Part shown: piece by piece, positions 32,501-44,809 of the stretch
How positions within the stretch are numbered: the stretch's first letter is position 1
How the letters are laid out: each line of letters begins with the position of its first letter
From: Paracamarosporium sp. OC-R06-R3
Taxonomy: Eukaryota > Ascomycota > Dothideomycetes > Pleosporales > Didymosphaeriaceae
NCBI GenBank assembly: GCA_019828545.1
Contig: JACVRA010000295.1
Location: forward strand, 1-64,000
Direction: 5' to 3'
Length of the DNA: 64,000 bases
Notes under the pieces: model-generated
Seen by the model: only the letters and a program-made list of their open reading frames with translations
What the model was told of the DNA's origin: nothing
The model's database searches: none
Program-made: the position numbers and the translations under genes

Positions 32501-33499
32501 CAGTCTATCAACAACGCAAATGACTGGAATCGGCATGGCAGCATTACTCCTACTCTTGTCATCTGCCAGAATACCCCTTCGGCGCAAACTTTGAGGGCTT
32601 CATGGAACAAAGGAAACCTCAGTGCTAGGATCGCCGTGGAGTATGTCGCTCTCCCATGTGGCGTGAAACAGTTGAAGCGCGCTGTTGACTCTGTTCTACG
32701 TCTGCATGAAGAACTGACCGCATCTTTCATTCCCGGCTCACCGAACTTCCATCTGTCGATAGATACTGATCCCAAAACGGGAGACGACTCCATATGCGAT
32801 ACTGAAAATCCGTACCTATTCGCAGTACAAGCCAATGTGCACGCGTCACCCGTGTGTAAGGTTATCAAGACTCGAATCCCTGAGCCAGATGGATCCTTGT
32901 TTCCTTCGGGGAGAGTACGAGTACCGCTAGAGCCGTGGGTGCCCACGGGTATAAATTTGCGTTACATACAAGAACCTGCGACAACCGGACAAGCTCCATC
33001 TAGGACACAATCGTCTAAACTTCCACCAAAGTCTGACACATCTGTGTCTGCAAACGTGCCGATGTCTCACGGTCCGATTCTTCTACTCGTCGACGATAAC
33101 AACATTAATCTTCAACTCCTTATCACATTCGCGAAAAAACATAAGTACCCGTATGCCGCCGCCGTTGACGGCAATCTTGCCGTCAATGCGTTTATAAACG
33201 CGCATAAGGCGTCGCTCTCTACTACCAAACCGGACGCCGCCGCTACTAGTGCAACAGTATTAGGCGTACCTAACCTGATCCTTATGGATATTAACATGCC
33301 CGTCATGGATGGCTACGAAGCTGCGCAACGCATCCGCGCCTATGAGAGAAAGCAAAACATGGTGCCTGCAAGGATAGTAGCTGTGACAGCATTACAATCG
33401 GAAGCTGCGCAGACCGAAGCTTTTGGCAGCGGCTTCGACATGTTTCTAAGCAAACCTCTTAAATTCAAGGACCTTCTCAGGTTGATTGAGGAGAAATAA
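29580..33499 (+). CDS. Hybrid histidine kinase, GAF-HisKA-HATPase-REC
   Basis: Exons 29580-29820 and 29961-33499 are joined across a 140-nt intron (GTGAGT donor, GCTAAC branch, TAG acceptor) to give continuous GDELW-M-GHSVIPRD. The product has 1259 residues. A GAF-like sensor region covers roughly residues 30-200. HisKA has the H-box SHELRSPLHG (phosphoacceptor His586). The HATPase domain has N-box NLITNALKYT, G1 DSGKGM and G2 GLGLGM. The C-terminal receiver has the phosphoacceptor Asp1190 in LILMDINMPVMDG and the conserved Lys in SKPL. All key residues are intact. Such cytosolic kinases feed fungal phosphorelays through the HPt protein to response regulators. The signal sensed cannot be deduced. 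Confidence 0.92.
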
Positions 33500-36064
33500 G
33501 AGCCCGGGGTATTGGTAGCAAAAAAGAAAGCTAACATTCTACTGGAGCGGCCACCTTGTGCGAACGAACGACCACGGTCAGAATAATAGAAGAGAACTGG
33601 ACGCTACTGACTGGGGATGCAGATGTGGTGGTAACGGGACAGGCTTGGCTTTGCCGTACTAGCCTCGAAGAGGCTCTGGTGAGAAGTGGAGAAAGTGTAA
33701 GACCATCGGGCATATCAAAAAGAAGAGAAATCAAAGGACCGAACAGCAAAGATGCTGCTTTCCAGCTTGTTTTTCTTGTCATGCTTGGGGAGTTCGTTTT
33801 AGATGTTAGGAACAGCAACACCGCTTACAATGCTGTTCGATATGTCGTCTCCCATAGAAAGACTTTCAAGTGTAGAATAAGGATAATGGTTCGAGAGGCT
33901 TTCGAGCATCGGTTCAACATCTCAGAGGAACAGCGGAGTGGATTGGACAAATGGCCTATTGGCGACCCAAAAAGCGATGAGTGGAAAGAAGAGGATGGAA
34001 CGACAACAGAGGAAGAGACAGCGTCGCCCTACAATACAAGATAGAGTTCTGTCGCAGTAGTCGCGGGACAAGCAGCGTCAGTGATGCACACGTGTCCAAA
34101 TTTCGGATCGGCTGGATCCGCGACTCTGAGGCAGAAAGGAGTCGTAGGTTGGATTCAGAAGGCAATTGTTCTATACGAGTGGGGATGTTACACATGCAAT
34201 TCAAAATTGCCTTGGTGCCTGGCCTCCAGCGCTCAGCACACCGCACCTCTGAGCAACACAGCCTCTGATCTGCTTGAGTCTTCGGACGCCGAAAACGACC
34301 CTGAAATATCACTGGAGAGTGATTCCCCTCCAAAGTCTGATCAGTTAGTATTGGTTTTTGTACATGATGGCTGCTTTGCGGGACATCTCGCCGCTTGCGT
34401 CCAATCTTTAATCAGCCGTGAAGAGCTTGAGATGAACTAGCCTCTTGTAAGGGATGGCCTGATGAAATTGCAGGTTAATGTGTTGAGCAAGGTTTGGTTC
34501 GCAATAATTCTAGCCGCACTGTTTATTATTTGAGAACTTAGTATGTGTTGGGGAAAACGAGCTGGAAAAGACGAATTCAGTGAGCGAATTGATTAGGTTG
34601 CTATATAAGAAAGAAGTGCTGGATTGGCAGAATATACACTTGATCACATAACAGATTTGGCTTAGTAGATTGTCTAGAAATCTTATGCTCGCAGCAAGAT
34701 TATTCTCTAGTCTCCAGTTCCCGTTCCTAAACTAGTTTAGAATAGATTAGCTAATTTTAATAGAGCCTTTCTCTTCAACAGTATGCATTTAAAGAAACTT
34801 GCGATACTAAAGCTTGGTACCGGTATTTTCGAGCGGTTAGATTGCTTGAGCTTGCATTTTTGGCAGATGGCGTTCAGCTTCCATCGGAAGAGGTTGGCCC
34901 ACAGTTGCTCTATTCTAGTAGACTTGGACTGATATGGCGTTTCATGGAGGTCATAGTCCGGTCCCAGTGCAAGGTCTTGGAATAACACTTCTTCTGAGCT
35001 CTATGTATGGGAGAGTATAGCGTAAGGCGGCGCATGTGACGCACCGCAATCAATCAGGCGAGCCGCGCCACCGTAGATGAAACTTTCGACGTCAAGTAAA
35101 CGCATCCTATGATCTTGAGGAGCCACTCACTTACGAGCACAGCCAAGGAACTGATGACAAGCAAGTTCACGTTACTATCCAGAGCTTCTAGGGCTAAGGG
35201 AGCGTTGTGGGGGGTTGCAAAAGCCAAGAAACGCGCCATGCAGCCCCCCGTTAGCCTGTAGCCACAAAGTCGTTGCCTAAGAGCTGAACGAAGACTAGCC
35301 TGCACGCAAATCGTAATAAATTCGTAAGGTTATTTGCACCATTGCCACTCAGCAAGTAAAATGATCGCTCTGGGAGGTCTAGTAGAAGACTGCTAGAGGC
35401 GTGCTTTGATTATTACGTAACACCACGGTAGGAGCTATTGCTTCGCTGGGGTTAATTAGCTTGGACTATTTATGAATAGTTGTAGGTTAATGAATGAAAT
35501 TTAGATAACGTCTTTCCTAACCAACCGCTGCAGATTTTTGTATATCCTGGTTTTCCTGCAACGTCGATCTGTCAAATGGGCATTGTCAAAAATGTGGACG
35601 TTTTATGATTCACGTGCGACACGGTTCTACGTCCGTGGCGTGGCCCCTCCGGATGTAACCCCTTCTTACATTTTTCGTGTCGGCATTAGCGGAGGTTCAA
35701 TAGAAAAATAAGCGTTTTTATATTTTGAGTGATATTCGACGTTTTAGCCTTGTGTGAATGGTTGTTAGTGAAAGTTGTACAATGTGCGGCCCGTCTAGTA
35801 TTGAAGCGAGTCGCAGTTGACCGCTGCCACATCGCTTGGCCAGTGTACAGTCCTCAGTGAACCCGGATTCCCCTTGAACGCACTGTACGCAAGGATTATA
35901 ACGCCACCGCGCGAATTGACAGCCCCTGTAATTGAAGGATCTAGCGTGGTACGCCCCGAAAAGACCAGAACGAAGACGGCAGCTCCATCTTCACTCACAA
36001 ACATAACACTAGGAAGTCTTCAACCACTGATACAATTTCCTTAGCGCCCTTCACTCTCATCGCC
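33500..36064. other. Gene-poor region, nothing confidently coding
   Basis: The longest frames (33556-34044 and 34081-34440, plus) start at non-ATG codons, have no motif and have competing frames on the other strand. From about 34450 the DNA is AT-rich with frequent stops. Near the right end lies one copy of a diverged direct repeat (35529-35613). Confidence 0.45.
35529..35613. repeat. Diverged direct repeat, copy A
   Basis: About 85 bases resemble 37101-37187 in the same orientation. Shared blocks include CCTGGTTTTCC and CATTGTCAAA followed by ATGTGGA. The two copies flank the glutamine amidotransferase gene. Confidence 0.55.
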
Positions 36065-36848
36065 ATGACAGTTTCGACACCCTTCAAAGCGGCAGTGCTG
36101 GTCAATAGCATATCAGCGCTCGACCCCGACTTCAAAGCTGCGTTTCAAGACCGCATCATCAGCGCCTGCCCTGGCGCGCAAGTCGATTTTTTCGATCCAA
36201 TAGAAGCCCAGATATACCCCGAACCGGCTCGATATGACTTGATCGTTCTAACCGGTGGCGGCAACGCAGACGCTAATGCGAAGGATGTTCCTTGGGTGCT
36301 GAAGATGCAAGATTTCTTGAGAACCACGGTGGAGAAGTGTCCAAAGCAGAAGATTACTGGTGTCTGTTGGGGCCATGAGGTAATTCATGTCGCTTTTGGC
36401 GGCGTAATTGGTCCTATGGATAAGTTCGAGGTTTGTAGTCTCTTACATTGTGAAAGCTTGGCCTATGGTCGCTGACACTATACCCTAGGTCGGCGTAATG
36501 CCTATCAAATTGACCAGCACCGGCTCTTCCTTCTTCTCCTCTTACCTCCCATCAACAGAAAAGTATAATGTCCACGAATTCCACGAACAGGAGGTCAAGA
36601 CGCCCGGCAAGGGGTTCATCGCTCTGGCAGAAGACAATCAGTGCTTGGTTAACACCACTAATACCATTCTAACATTTCAGGGTCATCCAGAGATGTCTGC
36701 AGAATTGTCGAAGCTCCTGTTAAAAGATATGCCGAAGTATACAGGCGCTGATGAGGCGGAGAAGGAGGCGTTGGAGATCAAGATTAATAGCCCGCATGAT
36801 GGGATTGCAATCTGGAAGAGGATCGTGCAATGGGCTAGCGAGGTGTAG
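36065..36848 (+). CDS. Class I glutamine amidotransferase-like protein
   Basis: Exons 36065-36430 and 36489-36848 flank a 58-nt intron (GTTTGT donor, CCCTAG acceptor). The product has 241 residues. The catalytic triad is visible: Cys101 in GVCWGHE, His188 and Glu190 in FQGHPEM. This is the GMP-synthase-like GATase fold used by stand-alone fungal amidotransferase-like proteins, some of which act as gamma-glutamyl peptidases or work in secondary metabolism. With no synthase domain attached, the acceptor is unknown. Diverged direct repeats lie on both sides of the gene. Confidence 0.88.
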
Positions 36849-37340
36849 AGGTGTATTGTATTGGAAACTTGGTAAATATGGAGGCACTTTTTCACTTTCT
36901 TTGCAGAGACTGCAAGAGAGCTGGGAGAGAAGGTCTTTTCAACAAAGCGAACGTCTCGCAAAACTTTCCCTTTTTTTCCTACTCTACCATCACTATCTAC
37001 GTATCTTTCATGTTTTCTTTGGCTACTAGAGAACTACAGTAAAGTGTTACGGACTGGGTAATGTCCCTGAGTTATTAGTGCGGAGATGCGGGGTATTTAC
37101 TGCTGCCTAAATCTGTTGGGTGCCCTGGTTTTCCCTAACGCCAATTTGTAAAATGGACATTGTCAAAGATGTGGATCTGAATCATGAGATTGGAATCTAT
37201 GAACCCATCGTACGTGGGTCGGCGAGGTTGTGAAATCTAAATCTAGCTAGGTGGCAGGGATAATACTCTGTCCCACAGAAATCTTGCCAACAGTCTATCT
37301 GAAACCGTGAAAATTCCTAAGAAAATCACTCAAATCTACT
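36849..37340. other. Intergenic, carries repeat copy B
   Basis: Converging 3' ends. No coding frame is supported. Confidence 0.45.
37101..37187. repeat. Diverged direct repeat, copy B
   Basis: Partner of 35529-35613, with the same order of conserved blocks and several small substitutions and indels. It could be a remnant of a dispersed element. Confidence 0.55.
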
Positions 37341-39555
37341 TTAGTGCGACTTTGTCCACTCTCTATACCAATCGAGGCATTCGGCATTCGCGACGCTAGC
37401 AGAAGTCTTCACGTTTAATCCACAAAGGATTTGCTTCACAGCACCCTCAACCCTGAACACTGTTAGTTCGTTCTGACAAGATAGCAATAAGGAAGCGAAC
37501 TTACTTCTTCCCGTTCGTTGTCACAGGAATTTCAGGACATTCATCCACAATGCCTGGAACATGTCTCGCGCTTAAAGCCTGCTTCACCGCCGCCTTGATC
37601 CCAGTCACCAGTTCTTCATTGAAGGTTTTCCCCTCCGCCATTTTCAAAAATAAGCAAACCGTCTCATCCGAGTCTTCCTCTCTTCTACGCCCAATGCAAA
37701 GAGCATCTGCAACTTCCTCGGAGAAGTGCTCGAGCACCACGTTGTATATCTCCGCGGAACCAAATCGAATGCCTGACGGTTTCAAGATTCCATCGCTGCG
37801 ACCAAGCATCCAGATACCTCCAGTATCAGGATTGAAGCGAACGAAATCGCCATGGTGCCATATTGGCTGGCCTTTACCGTTCTGAAACTTATCGAAGTAG
37901 CTGTCGTTATATTTCTTGCTGCCATCGGAACCCCAGAAGCTGACTGGCTGGCATATGAATGGTTTCGTGCAGACCAGATCGCCAGGTTCACCCGTATTGG
38001 AAATATCTTCGCCGGTGTAATCGTATGCTGCGATGGCCATGCCGAGACCTGGAGCTTGGATTTCGCCTTGGTAGACGGGTATGAGTGGATTGGGGGCACC
38101 AAAGAGGGAGATAATGTCTGTGCCTCCTGTAATGGAGCCGAGGTTGATGGATGGTGGGAAGGAAAGATATACGTATTCGAACGTCGAAGGTGCCAAGGGC
38201 GATCCGGTGGAGTAAATTGCTTCGAGTGTGCTGAGAGAAAGACCGGCGGCCTTTGGGTCTAGACACTTCTGCTCAAGTATGGAAAGGTATTTTGCTGAGG
38301 TACCGAAGTGTGTGATTCCCACTTCATCTACAAGCCGGTGCATGGCGAAGTCGTCTGGCGCGGATGTTTCGGGATTCTTCAGATCAACGTAGCGGAATGG
38401 AGAGCCATCATATAAGACGAGAGTCGCTCCTGATGCTAGGCCTGATACTAACCAATGCCACATCATCCACGTACATGTAGTGAAGTAGAAGAGCCGCGAT
38501 TGTGGAGTAATAGAGCAGTGGAGGATGTGCTCTTTTTTGTGTTGAAGGAGAGTGCCAATTGCGCCGTGAACAATACATTTGGGTGCTCCAGTCGTACCAG
38601 AAGAATATAGGATGTAGACTGGATGGTCAGGAGAGAGGTATTTGAAGATAAGCTCATCGCTTGTTCTCAAAGATGTGAAAGTCCTGTAGTCGTACGCCTC
38701 CCCAGAGCCTACCTCGAGTGTATCTACGGAGACGTCCACACTAGGGACAGTTGGAAATATGATGGTGGCCTTCAAAGAAGGGAGCTCTGATGCTATCTGA
38801 CTTACTTTAGGCAGCACTGGATGACTTCGACCGTTGTAGAATGCCGCGTTGTCTGCAAACAACACTGTGGGCTCAATCTGCCGCAACCGTTCTAGGACTG
38901 CATGTACGCCAGTATCTGGACTAACAGCCGTCCATATTCCTCCCAACGAGGTGGTTGCGAGCATTGCGACCAAAGCATTTGTGTGGTTTGCGACATATCC
39001 TGCTACTCTATCACCTTCTTTCAGGCCCAGCTCTATCAGACCGGATTGACATTGTTTCACAAGCTCTCTGAGCTCTTTCCACGAAACAGTCTCTCGCGTC
39101 GTCTCGGTAGCGGCGATGATCGCAGGACTGTCGGGGTCTACCTCTTGTGTTGGGAAGAGTAGATTTTCCGCAAAATTGAGGGTTGCGCCTTCGAAGAACG
39201 CCGGTCGAGGAAACATCGGCGCTCGCGGATCCACCACCTGGTTTCATTAGCTCCCGTCGTGTATGGCTCTTAATATTCTCCCAACACTGACCTGCAATGC
39301 CTCGGACTGTGCTCTGACACCCACAAACTGCCATACTCGGCCCCAGAACTTGTCAATATGATCAATGCTCCATTTGTGCAACTCTTCGTAGTTTGACAAT
39401 TGCAGTCCATACTTCTGATTCACGCTGTCCAGGAACCAAAACATGGGAGAGGATTCTGGAAATGGATGCCGCCATAGCAGCTTCGCACTTCTGGGCTGGC
39501 CATTGGAAAGGTCAGCCCCATTCGTACCGTTCGCTTGATCACCGTTCGCCTCCAT
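37341..39555 (-). CDS. Acetoacetyl-CoA synthetase
   Basis: Three exons: 39555-39292, 39237-37505 and 37452-37341. Introns are 54 nt (GTCAGT donor) and 52 nt (GTAAGT donor, CTAAC branch). The product has 702 residues. This is an ANL-superfamily adenylating enzyme with the AMP-binding P-loop YSSGTTGAPK and an acetoacetyl-CoA-synthetase-type N-terminus (RHPFPESSPMFWFLDSVNQK, TLNFAENLL). KPSGIRFGSAEIYNVV is at the hinge. It activates acetoacetate to acetoacetyl-CoA in the cytosol, feeding sterol or lipid synthesis and leucine or ketone-body use. The last exon is needed because the second exon ends exactly at the donor, and splicing continues VEGAVKQILCG as in the family. Confidence 0.92.
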
Positions 39556-40621
39556 AGTAAAGTATCTCAATTGCAGCGTTACGAGGGTCGAACTTTTTTT
39601 TCATTCGGATAACGAAGGCTTTATGACGCGGAATAAGCGGGAGGTTTGGACCCCTGCTGCTCGGAACCGGATCCCCACGTTACGTATTGGGCTATCCGAA
39701 AAGAGTTAATACCTCGGCCATCAACAACTCTCCTACCGCGTGATCTCAAATAATAGCATTGTGCTAGGCTCAGAAAGGCATGTTGGTCTTGTAGCATACT
39801 TGGACAGATTCCTCAACAAGCAGGAAGAAAAGCTATGTCCCCTACCTTATTTGACTGGCGAATCTGCCTAATTGCCTTGCAGGACCAACATGACTTTCTG
39901 AGCCTAGCAAAATGCTATTATTTGAGATTATGCGGTACACACTACGAGCATCGCCTGTTTTTGACTTATATAAGCTATCCTACAACGAACCGTACGCGGC
40001 TATCAAAGTATGCTTGTAGGCTCCAAGCAGAATAGTAGTAGTTCACACCGAGAGAGCAGATTAAATATCAGGTTCGGCACCGTCTCATCCCTCTTCTCCA
40101 ACAACACACATGATACAAAGAGACTCTGCTGTGCCCTGAACGAGGTGGATACTTATGCCACACCCGAATTTAGTATGGACGTCGAGGCTTCAAAGTTCTT
40201 CGATGGTTTACCTGACGCGGAACGTTTCCGCTGGAGCGGAGCGATACCGCACTAGGGTTCTTACCACCTATCTTTCTGTATAAATAAGCTGGGCAGTATT
40301 TTTATTGTTTATGATGCTGCAGAAGAATAATATTAGCCTTCGTAGCCTGCAAGTTAGAAAATAAAGTCTCAATACCGAGAACTGTAGTCAGACTATCAGA
40401 TTCCTCTGAATTGTTGCTAGATACGAAGGTAGCAACGGTGTTGCAGAGTCCTTATTTTCTTTTGTTAAGAGCAGTATATATATGCTTCGATTCTAGGCCG
40501 ATGGAATTCTTGATTGACTGAGCTATCTGAAAGAAGGTCACCCGAGTACGATGGATGCTCGTAATGATCAACTAAACAGAGTCCTCTTTCGCCTAGTTTC
40601 GTTGCCCAATAACTCTACTTT
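39556..40621. other. Gene-poor AT-rich region
   Basis: Only short frames are present. The ATG frames at 39835-40035 and 40010-40255 have no motif and no visible partner exons. No gene is called. Confidence 0.4.
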
Positions 40622-41712
40622 TCAACATGATGTCAACTTTCTAGTAGGCAAGAAGAGCCCTTCCATGCTTCTACTAATCGGACTAGGTGGTAAAGCACCT
40701 GCTAGTTCGATCTCATATTCATATAGGAGTCGCCCAAGGATAAGCTTCATAACCCTAAGTGCGAAGAACCTTCCCGGGAATGATTCCTTATTGCTTGCCA
40801 TATTTGAAAGGTAAGGCCTCTGCTTTAGTATCTCGTCTGCCTCACAGCTACACGGGCCTGTACTTGCGAACCGGAATGCCAGAAACTCGCGAGGATTATC
40901 GTAGTTGTCAGGGTTAAAGTGAAGTGATTGCGCAGGAAACACGACTCTGGTGCCTTTCTTTAGTTAATTTCCATACAGTGTCACAGATTACTGAGCAAGG
41001 AGAAGTGGAACCATTGTCCATTCTATCAGCATACAGTATTTTCACAATGCTACGAGGTCACATTGATGTTCGATTCGATACAGTCAGTTAAACTGGAACA
41101 AATAACACGATGATCAAATATTTGACCAAGAAACACACAAACAGGCAGAGGGTACATGAACCTGGAGTAGTTCTCGGATGAAGCTGTCAAGAAAGTTCAA
41201 GTGATTTAAAGTATGCTTATTGTCCCAGGGCCCGTACTTCTCAAGTACAGTAATAACTTCTGTGCGGATAGGTCGGATTGAATCTGGACTTTGTAGCAGC
41301 TACTAAAGCGATTTATGTACCAAAGCGATGCTGGAACCCGTAGTTGCGCAGTGTAAATGTAGTAAGCGAATAGCGTGGCGGAATAAATCGACTTCCTTAG
41401 GGGATGTAGGGGGCATACCCACCGTCAGTTGTACGGTATTAAGGTTCCGTTTGTTACCCGGCTTTTCTAGGTTTACTATGCGTTTCTCAACAATAGGTAT
41501 GATGTAGTTGTTCATGGCCCTTCGAACCTGCATCTGATACGGGATGCTGAACACTCAATAGAAAGGCCTGTAAAAGACTCCTAAATGTATGAAGTTCCAT
41601 AAAACACCAATATAGTATGAGTTGTGTTTACAGATTTCGTTGTGGCGCGATAGTCCGCTCGTCGACATAGATTAAGTCCCACAAAGATCCTATTCGATTT
41701 GTAGTGTACGAG
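40622..41712 (-). pseudogene. Decayed cytochrome P450
   Basis: Three P450 blocks lie in the right order on the minus strand but in different frames with stops between. SNRIFVGLNLCRRADY is near 41697-41650, IIPIVEKRI is near 41500, and a C-terminal block (40942-40622) has FNPDNYDNPREF and FPGRFFALRVMKLIL. In the last block the haem-ligand cysteine expected before PGRF is replaced by Phe. Together with the frame breaks this makes a functional enzyme very unlikely. It resembles fungal secondary-metabolism P450s. It sits next to an MFS exporter and, beyond the assembly gap, a broken GliT-like reductase. Confidence 0.8.
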
Positions 41713-42396
41713 CTTGGAAGACAAGTACATAGCCTTCTAATTCAAAAAACACTTAAAGTGGATCAAACTCTTTAAAGTGACTTACAAAACTCAGGATTCC
41801 TAGCGGCTGTCTGGTTTTTAGGCACGAGATTCTCAGTCTCTGTCGACATTCTGGTCAGAATGCATTTAATCAGCTCTACCAATGATCAAGTTTCCTATAT
41901 GTCTAGGGTTTACGAGTATATTTTATTTAAAAGACGATAGCAAACGCTCGGTCAATGGGCTACATCATGTGGCACGACGTTAATTTGACAACATTGTGAA
42001 GCGGAAGGACATAAAGCTACGAAAGAATATCGCGACGTCCTCGGGAAACTTTGGGACAAAAGTTCTTTCGCTAAGTGGAGAATATACGAGGATATTTCTA
42101 CTGCGGTATCTGCTGATATCTGGAAGCAAGTGTTATGCGAAGTTCAAATAACTGAATACGCATTAGACGAATGGCGGTGGGCGGTAAAAATGTTCTGAGT
42201 CTTCATATACCGATCGTTACGCATTTCAATACCCAAACTAAGGATAAATCAATCCATGCGACCGTAAACTGCAGTGATGTGCAGCGGCGTGCATTTGGGC
42301 GTCTGACCGCTACGCCGCCCACGCCTCCATGCTAAACTACGCCGACTTCGTTCATTAAATGGACCTATTCATCCTAGATATGGACAAAACTCAGCA
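41713..42396. other. Intergenic with an orphan open stretch
   Basis: At about 41980-42197 the plus strand is open for about 70 codons, with a normal-looking Trp/Glu/Lys-rich peptide (KWRIYEDISTAVSADIW). It has no start codon and no family that I recognise. It could be a decayed exon. Confidence 0.35.
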
Positions 42397-44146
42397 ATGC
42401 AGCAGCCTTCGAAAAGAGATCCAGAAAAAAGTTCCATGGAGACGGACAAAGCAGCAGCAGCTGTATCCACAGGCAGTGAAGAGAATGCAGCAAATGATAG
42501 CGTGGATTATGCGTCGCCGCGTCGACTCAGTGTCATTGTCTCAAGCATTTGTTGTGCAGGCTTCCTCTGCGGGCTAGTAAGTGTCTCATGCTGCTAGAAT
42601 TTTGGGTACACTTCTAACTGTATGACTTCTACCTTTAGTATCAGACCATCGTTGCAAGTGCCGCACCAAAGATAGCTAGCAGCTTCAACGCCCTCGGCGA
42701 TATTGGATGGTGGACTTCTGCGTACCTGTACGTAACCACAAACCAAAAGGTGGTCGCCGTGTCAATGAAAGAGCAAAAGACTGACGCACTTCCAGTCTTA
42801 CTACAGCCTCCCTCCAACTCATTTACGGGCGTCTCTACTCCCTATTTACAACAAAGTGGGTCTATATTTCTGCGATGGCTATCTTTAGTATCGGATCTCT
42901 TGTTTGTACTGTCGCACCAAATTCTGTCGCACTCATAGTCGGTCGTGCCATTGCTGGAAGTGGTGCTGCCGACATCATGTTTAGATCAGTTCTTATCCTA
43001 GCGGATTCTGCACCACTTGATAGAAGAGCTGCACTTACTGGCTTGATGTTCATGACGTTCGGTATATCGGCTGTCGCTGGGCCATTTATTGGAGGTGCGT
43101 TAGCAGACCGCGCAACATGGAGATGGTGCTTTGGCATTAATCTACCCATTTGCGCTGCGATCGTCTTGAGTGTCTGTCTCGCAGTCAAGAGGAAGCATGG
43201 AAGCCCACATCCCAATAATTCCTGGAAAGAAAAAGTCCGTCACTTCGACCTTCCTAGCACGATTCTCCTCACAGCAGCACTTGTATGCATCATTCTAGCT
43301 CTTCAACTCGGTGGTACAGTCTATCCTTGGTCAAATGGCCGGGTAATCGCCCTGTTCGTGGTATCGGGGGTGTTGTTTCTATCTTTCGTCGCAATACAGG
43401 TTCAGTTCCTGTCACAGCGTTCTTTCTCTCCAGAACTGATCGGAAACCACAACGTATCGCTAGCAGCTCTATACTCTCGCTTTATCTCTGGCGGTATGTT
43501 CGTTGTGGTCACCTATCTTCCCCTCTGGTTCCAGGCTGTCGAGAGTGCCTCCGCACTTCGTTCCGGCGTCATGACAACTCCCCTTATCGTTTCTATGGTG
43601 GTCATGTCTGCATTATCTGGAGGCGCAACTCAAGCAATTGGTTATTACAATCCGGCTATGCTACTCGGTCCAGTACTTACCGCCATTGGATCAGGATTAC
43701 TTTCAACACTTACTCCTCACATCAGCAGTGCTAAATGGATCGGCTACCAGGTGATATATGGCTTTGGTGTCGGTGCTGGTGTTCCGACTTCCATGCTTGT
43801 CATTCAAACAGTTCTACGTCCCGCCGACATTCCCATTGGGGTGTCTCTGGTGAATCTTGGCCAGATGCTCTGGTCCTCCGTAGTCGTCGCTATCGCACAA
43901 ACTATATTTCTCAACGAGCTTCAGGAGGCAGTTTCAGTAGCTCTTCCAGGCTTCGAAACGTCGGGACTACATGATAGTGGTGCCATGAATTTGAACAGCA
44001 TGTACTCACCTCAGCAATTAGGAAAGGTGATTCCTGCGTACAGCGAAGCTATTGTCAAAACATTCTATATCACTATAGCGCTGAACTGTGGGACATTGCT
44101 CCTAGCCCTGCCAATACAGTGGAAGTCGATGAAGAATAAGACATAA
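42397..44146 (+). CDS. MFS drug/toxin exporter (DHA2-like, about 14 TM)
   Basis: Exons 42397-42576, 42639-42727 and 42796-44146 are separated by introns of 62 nt (GTAAGT) and 68 nt (GTACGT). The product has 539 residues. After a polar N-terminus the first helix leads into YQTIVASAAPKIASSFNALG and GWWTSAYLLTTASLQLIYGRLY, the TM1-TM2 signature of fungal 14-TM drug:H+ antiporters. Alternating hydrophobic segments run to the C-terminus with no stops. It looks intact, unlike its neighbours. Such exporters commonly protect producers from their own metabolites. Its position between P450 and GliT-like relics suggests a former role in a metabolite cluster. Confidence 0.88.
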
Positions 44147-44809
44147 AGCATTGTTTGCTCAACAACATGCGCAATACATGATGATGCCACGCTGCTGTGG
44201 ATAGTCTCGCGCGCGTAGTCGGCATTCATATGTTTTGTAATATTTGAGTGCTTTGCAGTATTTTGCCGGTTGTCGGGATGATTTTGATTGTGTGAAACAA
44301 GGGAGCTCCAGTATGATATTTTCACCATCTCTTTTCCATTTTCTACAGATTGAATGCAAGTACTAGATAATATACAGACTTTTTAGTCACCTGGCGATCA
44401 ACTGCCTTTTTACCGAAGTCTATCAGACTTGTGTCGGCTTAGTTCAGAGAACGGACTCGCAAGAGTGTAACTACGTCGCATAGTTTCTATAAGGCAGGCA
44501 CCACCTAGTGCACGGNNNNNNNNNNNNNNNNNNNNNAATACAGCCTTGTTGTTGTTCTTACTTTACCTGGCTACTTACAAAGAGTATGCAACATTGCGAA
44601 TTAGAGCAGAAAGAAATCGTCGGATCTCGTATGAGAGTCCAGAGGCTATGCGGCAATTCAATTGTAGAATTGTGGTAAGCCTTTGTTACATTTTGGTGTT
44701 TAAAAGGAAATTATGAGGTTCGGACACTTGGTTAAGAGATTCTCCCCGCATACATACATGATTGGACTACTTGTATCCACAACATGCACTATCTCTTAAG
44801 GGAACAGTC
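44147..44809. other. Intergenic containing an assembly gap
   Basis: Contains 21 N bases at 44516-44536, so sequence of unknown length may be missing here. No gene is supported on either side. Confidence 0.6.
44516..44536. other. Assembly gap (21 N)
   Basis: A run of undetermined bases. The distance between the MFS gene and the reductase pseudogene is therefore not reliable. Confidence 1.

Noticed and set aside
33556..34440. Two consecutive plus-strand frames of 162 and 119 codons
   Set aside because: Both begin at non-ATG codons, have no domain or splice link, and overlap equally long frames on the other strand.
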